DNA of 46,584 bases from an uncultured Oscillospiraceae bacterium (lineage in GTDB: Bacteria > Bacillota > Clostridia > Oscillospirales > Oscillospiraceae): the NCBI GenBank assembly GCA_947631865.1, contig CANRNF010000016.1:1-46584 (forward strand), given 5' to 3'. Positions 33,357 to 41,560 of the stretch are shown one piece after another; position 1 is the stretch's first letter, and each line of letters starts with the position of its first letter. The notes beneath the pieces were generated by a model that had not been told where the DNA came from, ran no database searches, and worked only from the letters and a program-made list of their open reading frames with translations. A program made the position numbers and the translations under genes.

Positions 33357-34319
33357 ATGAAAGTAGGCATATTGGGCACATCGGATATCGCGTTCCGGAG
33401 GTTTTTGCCGGCGCTCAAAAAATGCGGGGACATCACCTATGCGGGTGTGGCCAGCCGGACGCCGGAGAAGGGCAGGCCCTTCCGGGAACAGTACGTCGGG
33501 GAAATATATGACGGCTACGACACTCTGCTGGCGGATGAGAGCATCGACGCGGTATATGTGCCGCTGCCGCCGGCGCTGCATGCCCAGTGGGGCGAAAGAG
33601 TGCTGGAAGCCGGCAAGCACCTGCTCATGGAGAAGCCGTTCACAACGTGCCCGGAGGATACGGAAAAGCTGCTTTCCCTGGCAAAAGAAAAGGGCCTGGC
33701 AGTCCATGAGAACTACATGTTCCTTTACCACAGCCAGCTCCAAAAGATCAAGGACCTCATTGCGGCTGGTGAACTGGGAGACATCCGGCTGTACCGGATG
33801 GCGTTCGGATTCCCCAAGCGTGGCGGGAACGATTTCCGGTATGTGAAGGCCCTGGGCGGCGGGGCGCTGCTGGACTGCGGCGGGTATCCGGTGCGTCTGG
33901 CGCTGGAGCTGCTGGGGCAGAGCGCCCAAGTGGTGCAGGCGAAGCTCACGACGCCTGTCGGCTATGAGGTGGACCTGTACGGCAGCGCGGTGCTGGAGAA
34001 TGAGGCGGGCCAGTGCGCTCAGATATCCTTCGGCATGGACAACGCCTACCAGTGCCAGCTGGAGGTGTGGGGGAGCAAGGCGACCCTCATCGCGCCCCGC
34101 ATCTTCACAGCGGGAGTGGATGTGAAGCCTGGCCTGATCCTGCGTACCTCCACCGGCGAGAGCGCTATGGAACTTCCCGCGGATGACCAGTTCCTCCACT
34201 CCATAGAACGATTCAAAAAGAGCGTGGAGGACAAGGCGGCACGGGAGGATATGTATATGGCCATCCGCCTGCAGGCACAGCTCCAGGGGATGGTATTTGA
34301 GAAGGGAGAAGGCAAATGA
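33357..34319 (+). CDS. Gfo/Idh/MocA oxidoreductase, likely dTDP-sugar 3-ketoreductase
   Basis: 320 residues from the ATG at 33357, seven bases after GGAGG. VGILGTSDIAFRRFLPAL is the nucleotide-binding start and LLMEKPFTTCPED holds the family Glu-Lys-Pro motif with the catalytic Lys; GGGALLDCGGYPVRLALELLG is a further family signature. In 2,6-dideoxysugar pathways this family reduces the C3 ketone left by the 2,3-dehydratase, setting C3 stereochemistry. The direct adjacency supports that role. It overlaps the following epimerase gene by ATGA. Confidence 0.8.
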   Translation: MKVGILGTSDIAFRRFLPALKKCGDITYAGVASRTPEKGRPFREQYVGEIYDGYDTLLADESIDAVYVPLPPALHAQWGERVLEAGKHLLMEKPFTTCPEDTEKLLSLAKEKGLAVHENYMFLYHSQLQKIKDLIAAGELGDIRLYRMAFGFPKRGGNDFRYVKALGGGALLDCGGYPVRLALELLGQSAQVVQAKLTTPVGYEVDLYGSAVLENEAGQCAQISFGMDNAYQCQLEVWGSKATLIAPRIFTAGVDVKPGLILRTSTGESAMELPADDQFLHSIERFKKSVEDKAAREDMYMAIRLQAQLQGMVFEKGEGK

Positions 34320-34873
34320 CGGTAACAGAACTGGCGCTGCCGGGCGTGAAGGTCATAGAGCCTACGTATTTTGAGGATTTCCGGGGCTATTACTGCGAGA
34401 CCTACTCCAAGCGAACGCTGGCGGAGTACGGCATTGACTGCGAATTTGTCCAGGACAACCACTTCCTCTGCCTGACCCGGGGCACGGTCCGGGGCATCCA
34501 CTTTCAAAATGACCCCCATGCTCAGGCAAAGCTCATCCGCTGCACCCGTGGAAGTCTCTTCGACGTGGCGGTGGACCTGCGGAAGGGTTCCCCTACATAC
34601 AAAAAATGGGTGTCAATCATCCTGAGCGCGGAGAACCGGAAGCAGCTGTTCATCCCCCGGGGGCTTGGTCATATCTGCATGTCGCTGGAGGACCACACGG
34701 AGGGCCAGTACAAGGTGGACGCGCTGTATGCCCCGGTCTACGATAGGGCCATCGCGTGGAACGACCCGGACATTGGCATCCAGTGGCCGCCCATTGAGGC
34801 CGTCGTGTCGCCCAAGGACCAGGTGGCTCCCACCCTGACCCAGAGCGACGTGAACTTCGTATACGAGCCATGA
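34316..34873 (+). CDS. RmlC-like dTDP-4-keto-6-deoxysugar epimerase (copy 1)
   Basis: 185 residues, cupin fold of the RmlC family. VRGIHFQNDPHAQAKLIRC carries the catalytic base His62, the Tyr at about 132-138 (YKVDALYAP) is conserved, and LSAENRKQLFIPRGLGHI and AWNDPDIGIQWP are family signatures. RmlC epimerases act at C3 and/or C5 of dTDP-4-keto-6-deoxyhexoses. In a 2-deoxy pathway it would be a 5-epimerase giving the L-series. It forms a coupled pair with the reductase at 34870 (ATGA overlap), a pair duplicated downstream. Confidence 0.82.
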   Translation: MTVTELALPGVKVIEPTYFEDFRGYYCETYSKRTLAEYGIDCEFVQDNHFLCLTRGTVRGIHFQNDPHAQAKLIRCTRGSLFDVAVDLRKGSPTYKKWVSIILSAENRKQLFIPRGLGHICMSLEDHTEGQYKVDALYAPVYDRAIAWNDPDIGIQWPPIEAVVSPKDQVAPTLTQSDVNFVYEP

Positions 34874-35838
34874 GAAGAGCGATTGTGACAGGCGCGTCCG
34901 GATTTATCGGAAAGGCGCTGACGAAAAGATTATTGTCGGAGGGCGTTGAGGTCTGGGCGGTTGTGACCGGCTATGGGAAGATGGCGGACATCGTCTCGGA
35001 CCGTATGCATGAGGTCGCCTGCGATTTTATGCGTTACGGAGAACTGGCGGAACTGCTCCCGCGCGATGTGGAGTGGTTCATCCATGCTGCTTGGGCGGGC
35101 TTTTATGGCCCCCAGAGCCGGGACCTTGCTGTGCAGGCAGAAAACATATTGGCCGCCGCAGCTGTTATGGAACAGGCGAAGCGCATAGGCGTGAAGCGTT
35201 TTTTGTTCCTCGGGTCTAGCTACCAGTACCGGATGGAGCTGGTGAAGGAGGATGGACGGGAGGTGTTCATCCGCAACAACATATATGGCATCGCCAAGGA
35301 GGCAGCCGGGAGGATGCTCCGGGCCAAAGCGGCGGAGTATGGGATCGCGTTCAACAGCGTGCTGTTCACAAACGTCTTTGGTGTGGGTGACAAGTCTACC
35401 CGTTCAACAAACACGATGATCCAGCAACTGTTGAAGGGTGAATCGCTGCGGCTCATATCCGGGGAGCACCTGCATGACTGGACGTATATCGACGACGCGG
35501 TGAGCGGCATGATGGCGGTGCTGGAGCGCGGCGCGGTCGGTGTGGAGTATTACATAGGAAAACGTCAGCCGGAGACGTTTCGGGAGATCGTGACCCGCGT
35601 CCGGGATACGCTGGCGCCGGAGGCGGAGCTTCAATTTGGTGCTTACGAGGACAGAGCATATATCGATTACTCGCTGATTGATCTGGAACGCCTATACCGC
35701 GATACGGGCTTTGAGTGCAAGGCGGATTTTGAGGAGAGCATACGAAAAACAGCCGCATGGCTGCTGAAGGAGGATACAAAGATGAACGGGACGGTCAATA
35801 ATATGGCAAAAATTACCATCGGGGGGGGGTCAATGTAG
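34870..35838 (+). CDS. SDR 4-ketoreductase, module 1, with G9 tract at its 3' end
   Basis: 322 residues. Extended SDR: TGASGFIGKALTKRLL, LFLGSSYQY and YGIAKEAAGRML with the Tyr-x3-Lys pair. The enzyme domain ends near AAWLLKE; the last 25 residues are a tail that includes GGG encoded by nine G at 35821-35829, then SM and stop. It overlaps the epimerase gene before it. It should reduce the 4-keto group of a dTDP-6-deoxy or 2,6-dideoxy sugar, or epimerise it. The tract lies past the enzyme domain, so slippage should spare activity but change where translation ends relative to the next gene. Confidence 0.72.
   Translation: MRRAIVTGASGFIGKALTKRLLSEGVEVWAVVTGYGKMADIVSDRMHEVACDFMRYGELAELLPRDVEWFIHAAWAGFYGPQSRDLAVQAENILAAAAVMEQAKRIGVKRFLFLGSSYQYRMELVKEDGREVFIRNNIYGIAKEAAGRMLRAKAAEYGIAFNSVLFTNVFGVGDKSTRSTNTMIQQLLKGESLRLISGEHLHDWTYIDDAVSGMMAVLERGAVGVEYYIGKRQPETFREIVTRVRDTLAPEAELQFGAYEDRAYIDYSLIDLERLYRDTGFECKADFEESIRKTAAWLLKEDTKMNGTVNNMAKITIGGGSM
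35821..35829 (+). repeat. Poly-G tract (G9) at the end of reductase module 1
   Basis: Nine G in ACCATC-G9-TCAATG. With 9 G the stop is at 35836-35838, 57 bases before the next start. With 8 G the frame stays open for 23 more codons and stops at TGA overlapping the next ATG (35896) as ATGA. With 10 G it stops at about 35883. Confidence 0.8.
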
Positions 35839-35895
35839 TTATTACATTGCCGCATTTCTTCCTGTCTGCGCGGTGCGCGTGAGGGAGGTGCGGCA

Positions 35896-36459
35896 ATGAA
35901 TGTTACAGAACTGGCCCTGCCGGGCGTGAAGCTCATCGAGACGACCTATTTTGACGACAACCGGGGCTACAGCACGGAGGCCTACGACGACAAAACTCTG
36001 CTGGACTTTGGCATCACCACGAAATTTGTGGTGGACTATGAGTGCTATAACCGTGACGCGGGGACCATCCGGGGCATCCACTTCCAGAACAACCCCCATC
36101 CCCAGGTGAAGCTTGTGCGGGTGCTGCACGGGGCGGTGCGGGACTTCATCGTGGACCTGCGGAAAGATTCGCCCACGTTCAAGAGGTGGATATGCCAGGA
36201 GGTTTCCGCAACAAACCGGAAGCAGCTATATCTGCCCAGCGGGTTTGGGCACGCATATGTGACGCTGGAGCCGGAGACGGTGGTGCTGTACAAGTTTGAC
36301 GATTACTATGACCGGGAGCTGGTGCGGGCCATCCGCTGGAACGACCCGGAGATCGGCATCGACTGGGGCGTCGCGGAGCCCATCCTGTCGCCTTCGGACG
36401 CCAAGGCGCCTTTTTTGCGGGACAGCGACGTGAACCTGACGGTGGGAGGCAACTCCTGA
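35896..36459 (+). CDS. RmlC-like dTDP-4-keto-6-deoxysugar epimerase (copy 2)
   Basis: 187 residues, clearly related to the copy at 34316 (VTELALPGVK, RGIHFQN, VDLRK-SPT, WNDP-IGI-W) but diverged over most of its length. His62 in TIRGIHFQNNPHPQVKLVRV is kept; VLYKFDDYYDREL contains the active-site type Tyr residues. The binding site is GGAGGTG, identical to that before the third reductase at 37461. It forms a coupled pair with the reductase at 36459 (TGATG). It probably has a different epimerisation outcome (C3 or C5) from copy 1. Confidence 0.8.
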   Translation: MNVTELALPGVKLIETTYFDDNRGYSTEAYDDKTLLDFGITTKFVVDYECYNRDAGTIRGIHFQNNPHPQVKLVRVLHGAVRDFIVDLRKDSPTFKRWICQEVSATNRKQLYLPSGFGHAYVTLEPETVVLYKFDDYYDRELVRAIRWNDPEIGIDWGVAEPILSPSDAKAPFLRDSDVNLTVGGNS

Positions 36460-37403
36460 TGAAGACAGCGGTAGTGACCGGCGCGACGGGGTTCATCGGA
36501 GCGCGTCTGACGCGGCTGCTGTCCGCTGGCGGCGTACAGGTCCAGGCCGTGGGCCGGGACGAGAAAAAGCTGGCGGCGCTTTCGGCTCTGGAGGGCGTGA
36601 CGGCCGTCGCGGCGGATTTTGCTGAGTATCCCTGGCTGGAGGAAAAGCTGGAGGCAGAGCCGGACGTGTTCTATCACTGCGCTTTTGCCGGCGGCTTCGG
36701 CTCGGAGGCGGTGCGGGACTATGGGATGCAGATCGAAAACGCAAAGTATGCCTGCGACGCCGTGGCCTGCGCTATCCGGCTGAAGGCAAAGAAATTCGTG
36801 CTGGCCAGCACAGTGAACACGGTGGAGATACGCAGCTTCGTTGGAAATGAGAGCTTTTCGCCGCGATATACCTGTGTCTACTCTACAGGGAAGCTGGCGG
36901 CGGAGCTGATCGGCAAGACGCTGGCCCATAACAGCGGCCTTGCCTATTGCACAGCGCTGATCGCCATGCCCTATGGCGAGGGCAACCGGGCCCGGACGCT
37001 GCCCAACATCGTGATGGAGCAGCTCATGGCAGGACAAAAGCCCAGGCTCATTGAGGGCAATAACCTCTATGACCTCATCTACATAGACGACGTGGCGCGG
37101 GGGCTGCAGGCCATAGGTGAGAAAGGCCTGGATTTCCGCGACTACTATGTGGGGCACAGAAAGCTGGACACGTTCAAAAACTGGATGATGTGTATACGGG
37201 ATGTGCTGTCGCCGGAGACGGAGCTGGGCTTCGGAGAGTACCCGGACGCCCCGGCGCTGGACTATGGCTTGGTGGATCTGGACGCGTTGTATAACGACGC
37301 CGGCTTTGAGTGTAAGACAAATTTTGAGGAGAGCATAAAAATGACGGCAAAGTGGCTGAAGGATATGGAAGAAACTCCCATGGGGGGGGGTAATACTCAC
37401 TAG
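36459..37403 (+). CDS. SDR 4-ketoreductase, module 2, with G9 tract at its 3' end
   Basis: 314 residues. TGATGFIGARLTRLL at the start, VLASTVNTVEIRSF around the catalytic Thr and YSTGKLAAELI with Tyr-x3-Lys. The enzyme part ends at about KWLKDMEE, then a short tail PMGGGNTH is encoded across nine G at 37382-37390. Its paralogues are at 34870 and 37461. Like them it probably reduces or epimerises C4 of a dTDP-6-deoxysugar, so different active copies could give different stereoisomers. The tract is beyond the catalytic domain and likely acts on the following gene. Confidence 0.72.
   Translation: MKTAVVTGATGFIGARLTRLLSAGGVQVQAVGRDEKKLAALSALEGVTAVAADFAEYPWLEEKLEAEPDVFYHCAFAGGFGSEAVRDYGMQIENAKYACDAVACAIRLKAKKFVLASTVNTVEIRSFVGNESFSPRYTCVYSTGKLAAELIGKTLAHNSGLAYCTALIAMPYGEGNRARTLPNIVMEQLMAGQKPRLIEGNNLYDLIYIDDVARGLQAIGEKGLDFRDYYVGHRKLDTFKNWMMCIRDVLSPETELGFGEYPDAPALDYGLVDLDALYNDAGFECKTNFEESIKMTAKWLKDMEETPMGGGNTH
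37382..37390 (+). repeat. Poly-G tract (G9) at the end of reductase module 2
   Basis: Nine G in CCCAT-G9-TAATACTCAC. With 9 G the stop is at 37401-37403, 57 bases before the next start. With 8 G the frame runs 24 codons further and ends at TGA overlapping the ATG at 37461. With 10 G it meets TAA immediately after the tract. Confidence 0.8.
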
Positions 37404-37460
37404 TGTCTGTCATTCCATTGTTGTAGCTGCATTGCCAGTTTCCTTTGTGGAGGTGCGGCG

Positions 37461-38369
37461 ATGAAGACGGCGGTAGTGACCGGCGCGACGGGGTTCATCG
37501 GCAAGGCGCTGACAGAGCATCTACTGGAAAACGGCTATCACGTGTATGCGGTCGGACGGGACGTGTCCCAGCTGGGGGAGTTGGAGGGCTCCGCGCTGAC
37601 ATGCGTCAAAGCGGGCTTCTTCGATTATGATACGCTCCATGAGCGCATCCCGGGAGCGGATACCTTCTATCACTTGGCTTGGGATGGGGCCTACGGCCCC
37701 AAGACGGCGGACTACGCCCTGCAGATGGACAACGCCCGGCACGCCTGTGACGGACTTATGCAGGCGATGAAGATCGGATGCAAAAAGTTCGTGCTGGCGG
37801 GCACGGTGGCGGAGCTGGAGATACTGGAGCATATCGACAAAAACGTGTGCCATCCCCGGGGTACGTGCATCTACGCGGCGGCGAAGCTGACGGCGGAGAT
37901 GATGTGCAAGACGCTGGCGGCCCAGAACGGCATCGGGTTCAACTGCGGCCTGTTCGCCAACATAGTCGGCCCGGGGGATAGGTCCAAACGGTCCACCAAC
38001 AGCATCCTGCACCAGTTTCTGGAGGGAAAAGCTCCCAAGCTGGTGAAGGGCGAGGGACTGAACGACTGGCTGTACGTGAAAGATGCCGTGCGGCTCATCC
38101 GAGCCATGGGCGAGGCCGGCGTGAACATGAAGACGTACTACATAGGGCACACCGACCTGTGGCCGCTGCGGAAGATCATAGAGCGGGCGCGGGACGTGGC
38201 GGCGCCGGGATTGGAGCTAACGTTCGGAGAGATACCGGACCAGTTCCTGACGGACTACAGCTATATATCCACCCGCGCTCTCTGGGAGGATACCGGGGTC
38301 AGAGCGGAGTACGACTTTGACACGGCCATCCGGGAGACGGCCGAGTGGGTAAAAACATTGGAATTCTGA
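37461..38369 (+). CDS. SDR 4-ketoreductase/epimerase, third copy, without poly-G
   Basis: 302 residues. TGATGFIGKALTEHLL, VLAGTVAELEILEHI and YAAAKLTAEMM with Tyr-x3-Lys; closely related to the reductases at 34870 and 36459. It ends right after the enzyme domain (ETAEWVKTLEF) and has neither the tail nor the G tract. The start uses GGAGGTG and can be reached by a frame-extended module 2. No RmlC-like gene accompanies it. It probably provides a third C4 outcome for the dTDP-sugar. Confidence 0.75.
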   Translation: MKTAVVTGATGFIGKALTEHLLENGYHVYAVGRDVSQLGELEGSALTCVKAGFFDYDTLHERIPGADTFYHLAWDGAYGPKTADYALQMDNARHACDGLMQAMKIGCKKFVLAGTVAELEILEHIDKNVCHPRGTCIYAAAKLTAEMMCKTLAAQNGIGFNCGLFANIVGPGDRSKRSTNSILHQFLEGKAPKLVKGEGLNDWLYVKDAVRLIRAMGEAGVNMKTYYIGHTDLWPLRKIIERARDVAAPGLELTFGEIPDQFLTDYSYISTRALWEDTGVRAEYDFDTAIRETAEWVKTLEF

Positions 38370-38380
38370 CAGGAGAACAC

Positions 38381-39553
38381 ATGGAGAAGATCATCGTGGT
38401 AGGCAGCGGATTTTCCGGGGCGATACTGGCCCGGAAGATCGCAGAGGAGCTGGGGCGGCAGGTCCTGGTGGTGGAAAAGCGGGCCCACATCGGCGGGAAC
38501 ATGTACGACGAGGTGGACGAGCACGGTATCCTCGTGCAGAAGTACGGGCCGCATTTTCTCAACACCAACAACTACGCCGTTATCAAGTACCTAAATCAGT
38601 ACGCAGAGCTGTTCCCCTTCGCGGTGCAGCTTTTGAGCTTCATAGACGGGCGGTATGTGCGCCTGCCGTTCAACTTTGAGACGGTGCAGCAGCTCATAGG
38701 CCCAGAGAAGGCGGAGAGGCTGCTGGCCAAGCTGCGGAAAGCCTTCGTTGGCCGGGACCGGGTGCCCATCCTGGAACTGGTGGACCACGAGGATAAGGAC
38801 ATCAGCGACTACGGGAATCTTCTCTTTGAGAAGGCGTATCGGACGTACACCAGCAAGCAGTGGGGCCTCCAGCCGGAGCAGATCGACAAGTATGTGCTGG
38901 ACCGGGTGCCCATGGCCATGGGGTATGACTCGCGGTATCTGAACAAGGACTTCCAGTACTTGCCGGTGCATGGGTTCACGAAACTGTTTGAAAATTTGCT
39001 GGACCACCCCAACATCACGGTGCAGCTCGATACGGACGCGCTGGAGCATCTGAAGCTGGCGGATGGCAAGGCCTGGTATGACGGGGAAAAAGTGGAGTGT
39101 CTCATCTACACGGGCCCCATAGACGAGCTGTTCGGCGGCATGTATGGTCCCCTGCCGTACCGGTCCCTGGATATCCGCTACACCTATGAGGACAAGCCCA
39201 GCATTCTGCCGACCCAGATCGTGTCCTATCCCCAGGCGCCGGGTTATACCCGCAGCACGGAGTACCGGAAAATCATGTACGACGACAGCGCGGTGCGGGG
39301 CTCCGTGGTGGCTACGGAGTATCCCCTGGCCTACGATCCCCACGCGGAGGTTGGCAGCATCCCCTATTACCCCGTGGTGACGGAGGAGAGCACCGCCGCG
39401 TACCGGAAGTATCTGGGCGAGGTGGCGAAGTACGATAATCTCTTTCTGTGCGGGCGGCTGGCGGAGTTCAAGTATTACAACATGGATATCTGCATAGAGC
39501 ACGCGTTGGCGTACTTTGAGAATGTCCGGGCGTATCTGACAAGAGAGAAATAA
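38381..39553 (+). CDS. glf: UDP-galactopyranose mutase
   Basis: 390 residues from the ATG at 38381, which has AGGAGAACAC upstream; an earlier in-frame ATG at 38345 is inside the previous gene. FAD-binding [18 protein letters not shown], then [15 protein letters not shown], the [10 protein letters not shown] loop and [11 protein letters not shown] are hallmarks of Glf. It interconverts UDP-galactopyranose and UDP-galactofuranose, so the polysaccharide very likely contains galactofuranose. Confidence 0.92.
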   Translation: MEKIIVVGSGFSGAILARKIAEELGRQVLVVEKRAHIGGNMYDEVDEHGILVQKYGPHFLNTNNYAVIKYLNQYAELFPFAVQLLSFIDGRYVRLPFNFETVQQLIGPEKAERLLAKLRKAFVGRDRVPILELVDHEDKDISDYGNLLFEKAYRTYTSKQWGLQPEQIDKYVLDRVPMAMGYDSRYLNKDFQYLPVHGFTKLFENLLDHPNITVQLDTDALEHLKLADGKAWYDGEKVECLIYTGPIDELFGGMYGPLPYRSLDIRYTYEDKPSILPTQIVSYPQAPGYTRSTEYRKIMYDDSAVRGSVVATEYPLAYDPHAEVGSIPYYPVVTEESTAAYRKYLGEVAKYDNLFLCGRLAEFKYYNMDICIEHALAYFENVRAYLTREK

Positions 39554-39564
39554 GAGGAGACCGT

Positions 39565-40440
39565 ATGAAAGGCATCATCTTGGCCGGGGGCTCCGGCACG
39601 AGGCTGTATCCCATTACCAAGGGTGTATCCAAGCAGGCGCTGGCCATTTACGACAAACCCATGATCTACTACCCGCTGTCCACGCTGATGCTGGCGGGGA
39701 TACGGGAGGTGCTCATCATCTCCACGCCCCGGGACGTGTCAGTGTTTGAAGAAATATTGGGGGACGGGACCCAGCTGGGGATGCAGTTCAGCTACGCGGT
39801 GCAGGAACATCCCAACGGCCTGGCGGAGGCGTTTCTCATCGGGGAGAAGTTCATCGCCGGAGACAAGGTATCCTTGGTGCTGGGGGACAACGTGTTTTAT
39901 GGCGGCGGCTTCTCGGCATTCCTGGCGGAAGCGGCGTCGCTGACAGTGGGGGCGGTGGTGTTCGGCTATCCGGTACACAACCCCTCCGACTTCGGCGTGG
40001 TGGAGTTCGATGACAGCGGCAGGGTGCTGTCGCTGGAGGAGAAGCCCAAGTGGCCAAAGTCCAGGTTTGCCGTGCCGGGGCTCTACTTCTATGACGAGCA
40101 GGTGGTGGACATCGCGAAGGGGATAAAACCCTCCGCCCGTGGGGAGCTGGAAATCACGGCGGTGAACAACGAATATCTGCGGCGGGGCCAGCTGCGGGCG
40201 GTGCGGTTTTTCCGGGGCATGGCCTGGCTGGACACGGGTACATATGAGGGCCTGCAGGAGGCGGCCCAGTTCGTGAGCATCATCCAGAAGCGGCAGGGGC
40301 TCTATGTATCCTGCATCGAGGAGATCGCCTATCGGCGGGGGTTCATAGACAAGGAGCAGCTCTTGAAGCTGGCGGAGCCCATGATGAAAACGGAATATGG
40401 GCAGTATCTTGTGGCCATCGCGGAGGGGGAGGACATATGA
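39565..40440 (+). CDS. rmlA: Glucose-1-phosphate thymidylyltransferase
   Basis: 291 residues, the normal RmlA length. [17 protein letters not shown] is the nucleotide-binding motif, followed by [33 protein letters not shown] and [20 protein letters not shown]. It makes dTDP-glucose for RmlB, which overlaps it by ATGA. It feeds the dideoxyhexose branch at 31960-38369. Confidence 0.93.
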   Translation: MKGIILAGGSGTRLYPITKGVSKQALAIYDKPMIYYPLSTLMLAGIREVLIISTPRDVSVFEEILGDGTQLGMQFSYAVQEHPNGLAEAFLIGEKFIAGDKVSLVLGDNVFYGGGFSAFLAEAASLTVGAVVFGYPVHNPSDFGVVEFDDSGRVLSLEEKPKWPKSRFAVPGLYFYDEQVVDIAKGIKPSARGELEITAVNNEYLRRGQLRAVRFFRGMAWLDTGTYEGLQEAAQFVSIIQKRQGLYVSCIEEIAYRRGFIDKEQLLKLAEPMMKTEYGQYLVAIAEGEDI

Positions 40441-41492
40441 AAAACATACTGGTGACCGGCGGGGCCGGGTTCATAGGGTCCAATTTCGTCCATTATGTGC
40501 TGCAGACCCGGGATGATATCCAAAGGCTGGTGAATTATGACCTGCTGACCTATGCGGGGAATCTGGAGAACCTGAAGGACATAGAAAAGGACCCGCGTTA
40601 CACCTTCGCCCGGGGGGATATCCGGGACCGGAAGGCTGTAAAGGAGCTGTTCAACGAATATGACTTCGACACGGTGGTGCATTTCGCGGCGGAGAGCCAT
40701 GTGGACCGGAGCATCACAGAGCCGGAGGTGTTTCTGACCACCAACGTGATGGGGACCCAGACGCTGTTGGACGCGGCCAAGGACCACTGGAAGCTGGCCC
40801 CGGAGGACAAGTATTCGCGGGAGTACAAGCCCGGGGTGCGGTATCTGCAGGTGTCCACGGACGAGGTATACGGCGCTCTAGGCAAAACCGGTATGTTCAC
40901 GGAGACGATGCCGCTGGCGCCCAACAGCCCCTATTCGGCGTCCAAGGCGGGAGCGGATATGGTGGTGCGGGCTTATGGTAGCACCTATGGCCTACCGGTT
41001 AACATAACGCGCTGCTCCAACAACTACGGTCCCTGCCAGTTCCCGGAGAAGCTGATCCCCCTCATGATCCACAACGCGCTGGGGGACAAGGCGCTGCCGG
41101 TGTATGGGGACGGAATGCAGATTCGGGATTGGCTACATGTGAAGGACCACTGTGCGGCCATCTGCGCGGTGCTGGACCGGGGCCGCGTGGGCGAGGTATA
41201 CAACATCGGCGGGAACAATGAGAAGGCGAATCTGGACATCGTGCGGCTGATACTCAGTGCCTTGGACAAGCCGGAGAGTCTGATCGCCCATGTGGCGGAC
41301 CGGCCGGGGCACGACCGGCGGTACGCCATAGACAATGGGAAAATCACCAGTGAGCTGGGATGGAAGCCGGAATACACTTTTGAGCAGGGCATGACCGAGA
41401 CCATCCAGTGGTATCTGGACCACCCCGCTTGGGTGGAGCACGTCACCAGCGGCGCGTACCGGAACTACTATAAGAGAATGTATGGGTCGTAA
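40437..41492 (+). CDS. rmlB: dTDP-glucose 4,6-dehydratase
   Basis: 351 residues. [39 protein letters not shown] and [15 protein letters not shown] are diagnostic RmlB motifs. It converts dTDP-glucose to dTDP-4-keto-6-deoxyglucose, the branch point for the RmlC-like epimerases, reductases and the 2,3-dehydratase. It is the last recognisable polysaccharide gene. The 68 bases after it contain only a weak CATAAC/GTTATG hairpin without a T tract, so I see no clear operon terminator. Confidence 0.93.
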   Translation: MKNILVTGGAGFIGSNFVHYVLQTRDDIQRLVNYDLLTYAGNLENLKDIEKDPRYTFARGDIRDRKAVKELFNEYDFDTVVHFAAESHVDRSITEPEVFLTTNVMGTQTLLDAAKDHWKLAPEDKYSREYKPGVRYLQVSTDEVYGALGKTGMFTETMPLAPNSPYSASKAGADMVVRAYGSTYGLPVNITRCSNNYGPCQFPEKLIPLMIHNALGDKALPVYGDGMQIRDWLHVKDHCAAICAVLDRGRVGEVYNIGGNNEKANLDIVRLILSALDKPESLIAHVADRPGHDRRYAIDNGKITSELGWKPEYTFEQGMTETIQWYLDHPAWVEHVTSGAYRNYYKRMYGS

Positions 41493-41560
41493 GACCGTTT
41501 AAAGAGTCAAGCAATCCATAACAAAGGTTATGCACGTAGAAGCAGAAAGGAGGGCAGCGT

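Noticed and set aside
40612-40617. G6 run in the rmlB gene
   Set aside because: Six G encode conserved residues (ARGDI) of a housekeeping-type enzyme and are short for slippage; flanks differ from the four longer tracts.
34316-41492. A plain L-rhamnose pathway (RmlABCD)
   Set aside because: RmlA, RmlB and RmlC-like genes are present, but the NDP-hexose 2,3-dehydratase and 3-ketoreductase point to a 2,6-dideoxysugar and none of the SDRs is a clear RmlD. Rhamnose as a side product is not excluded.
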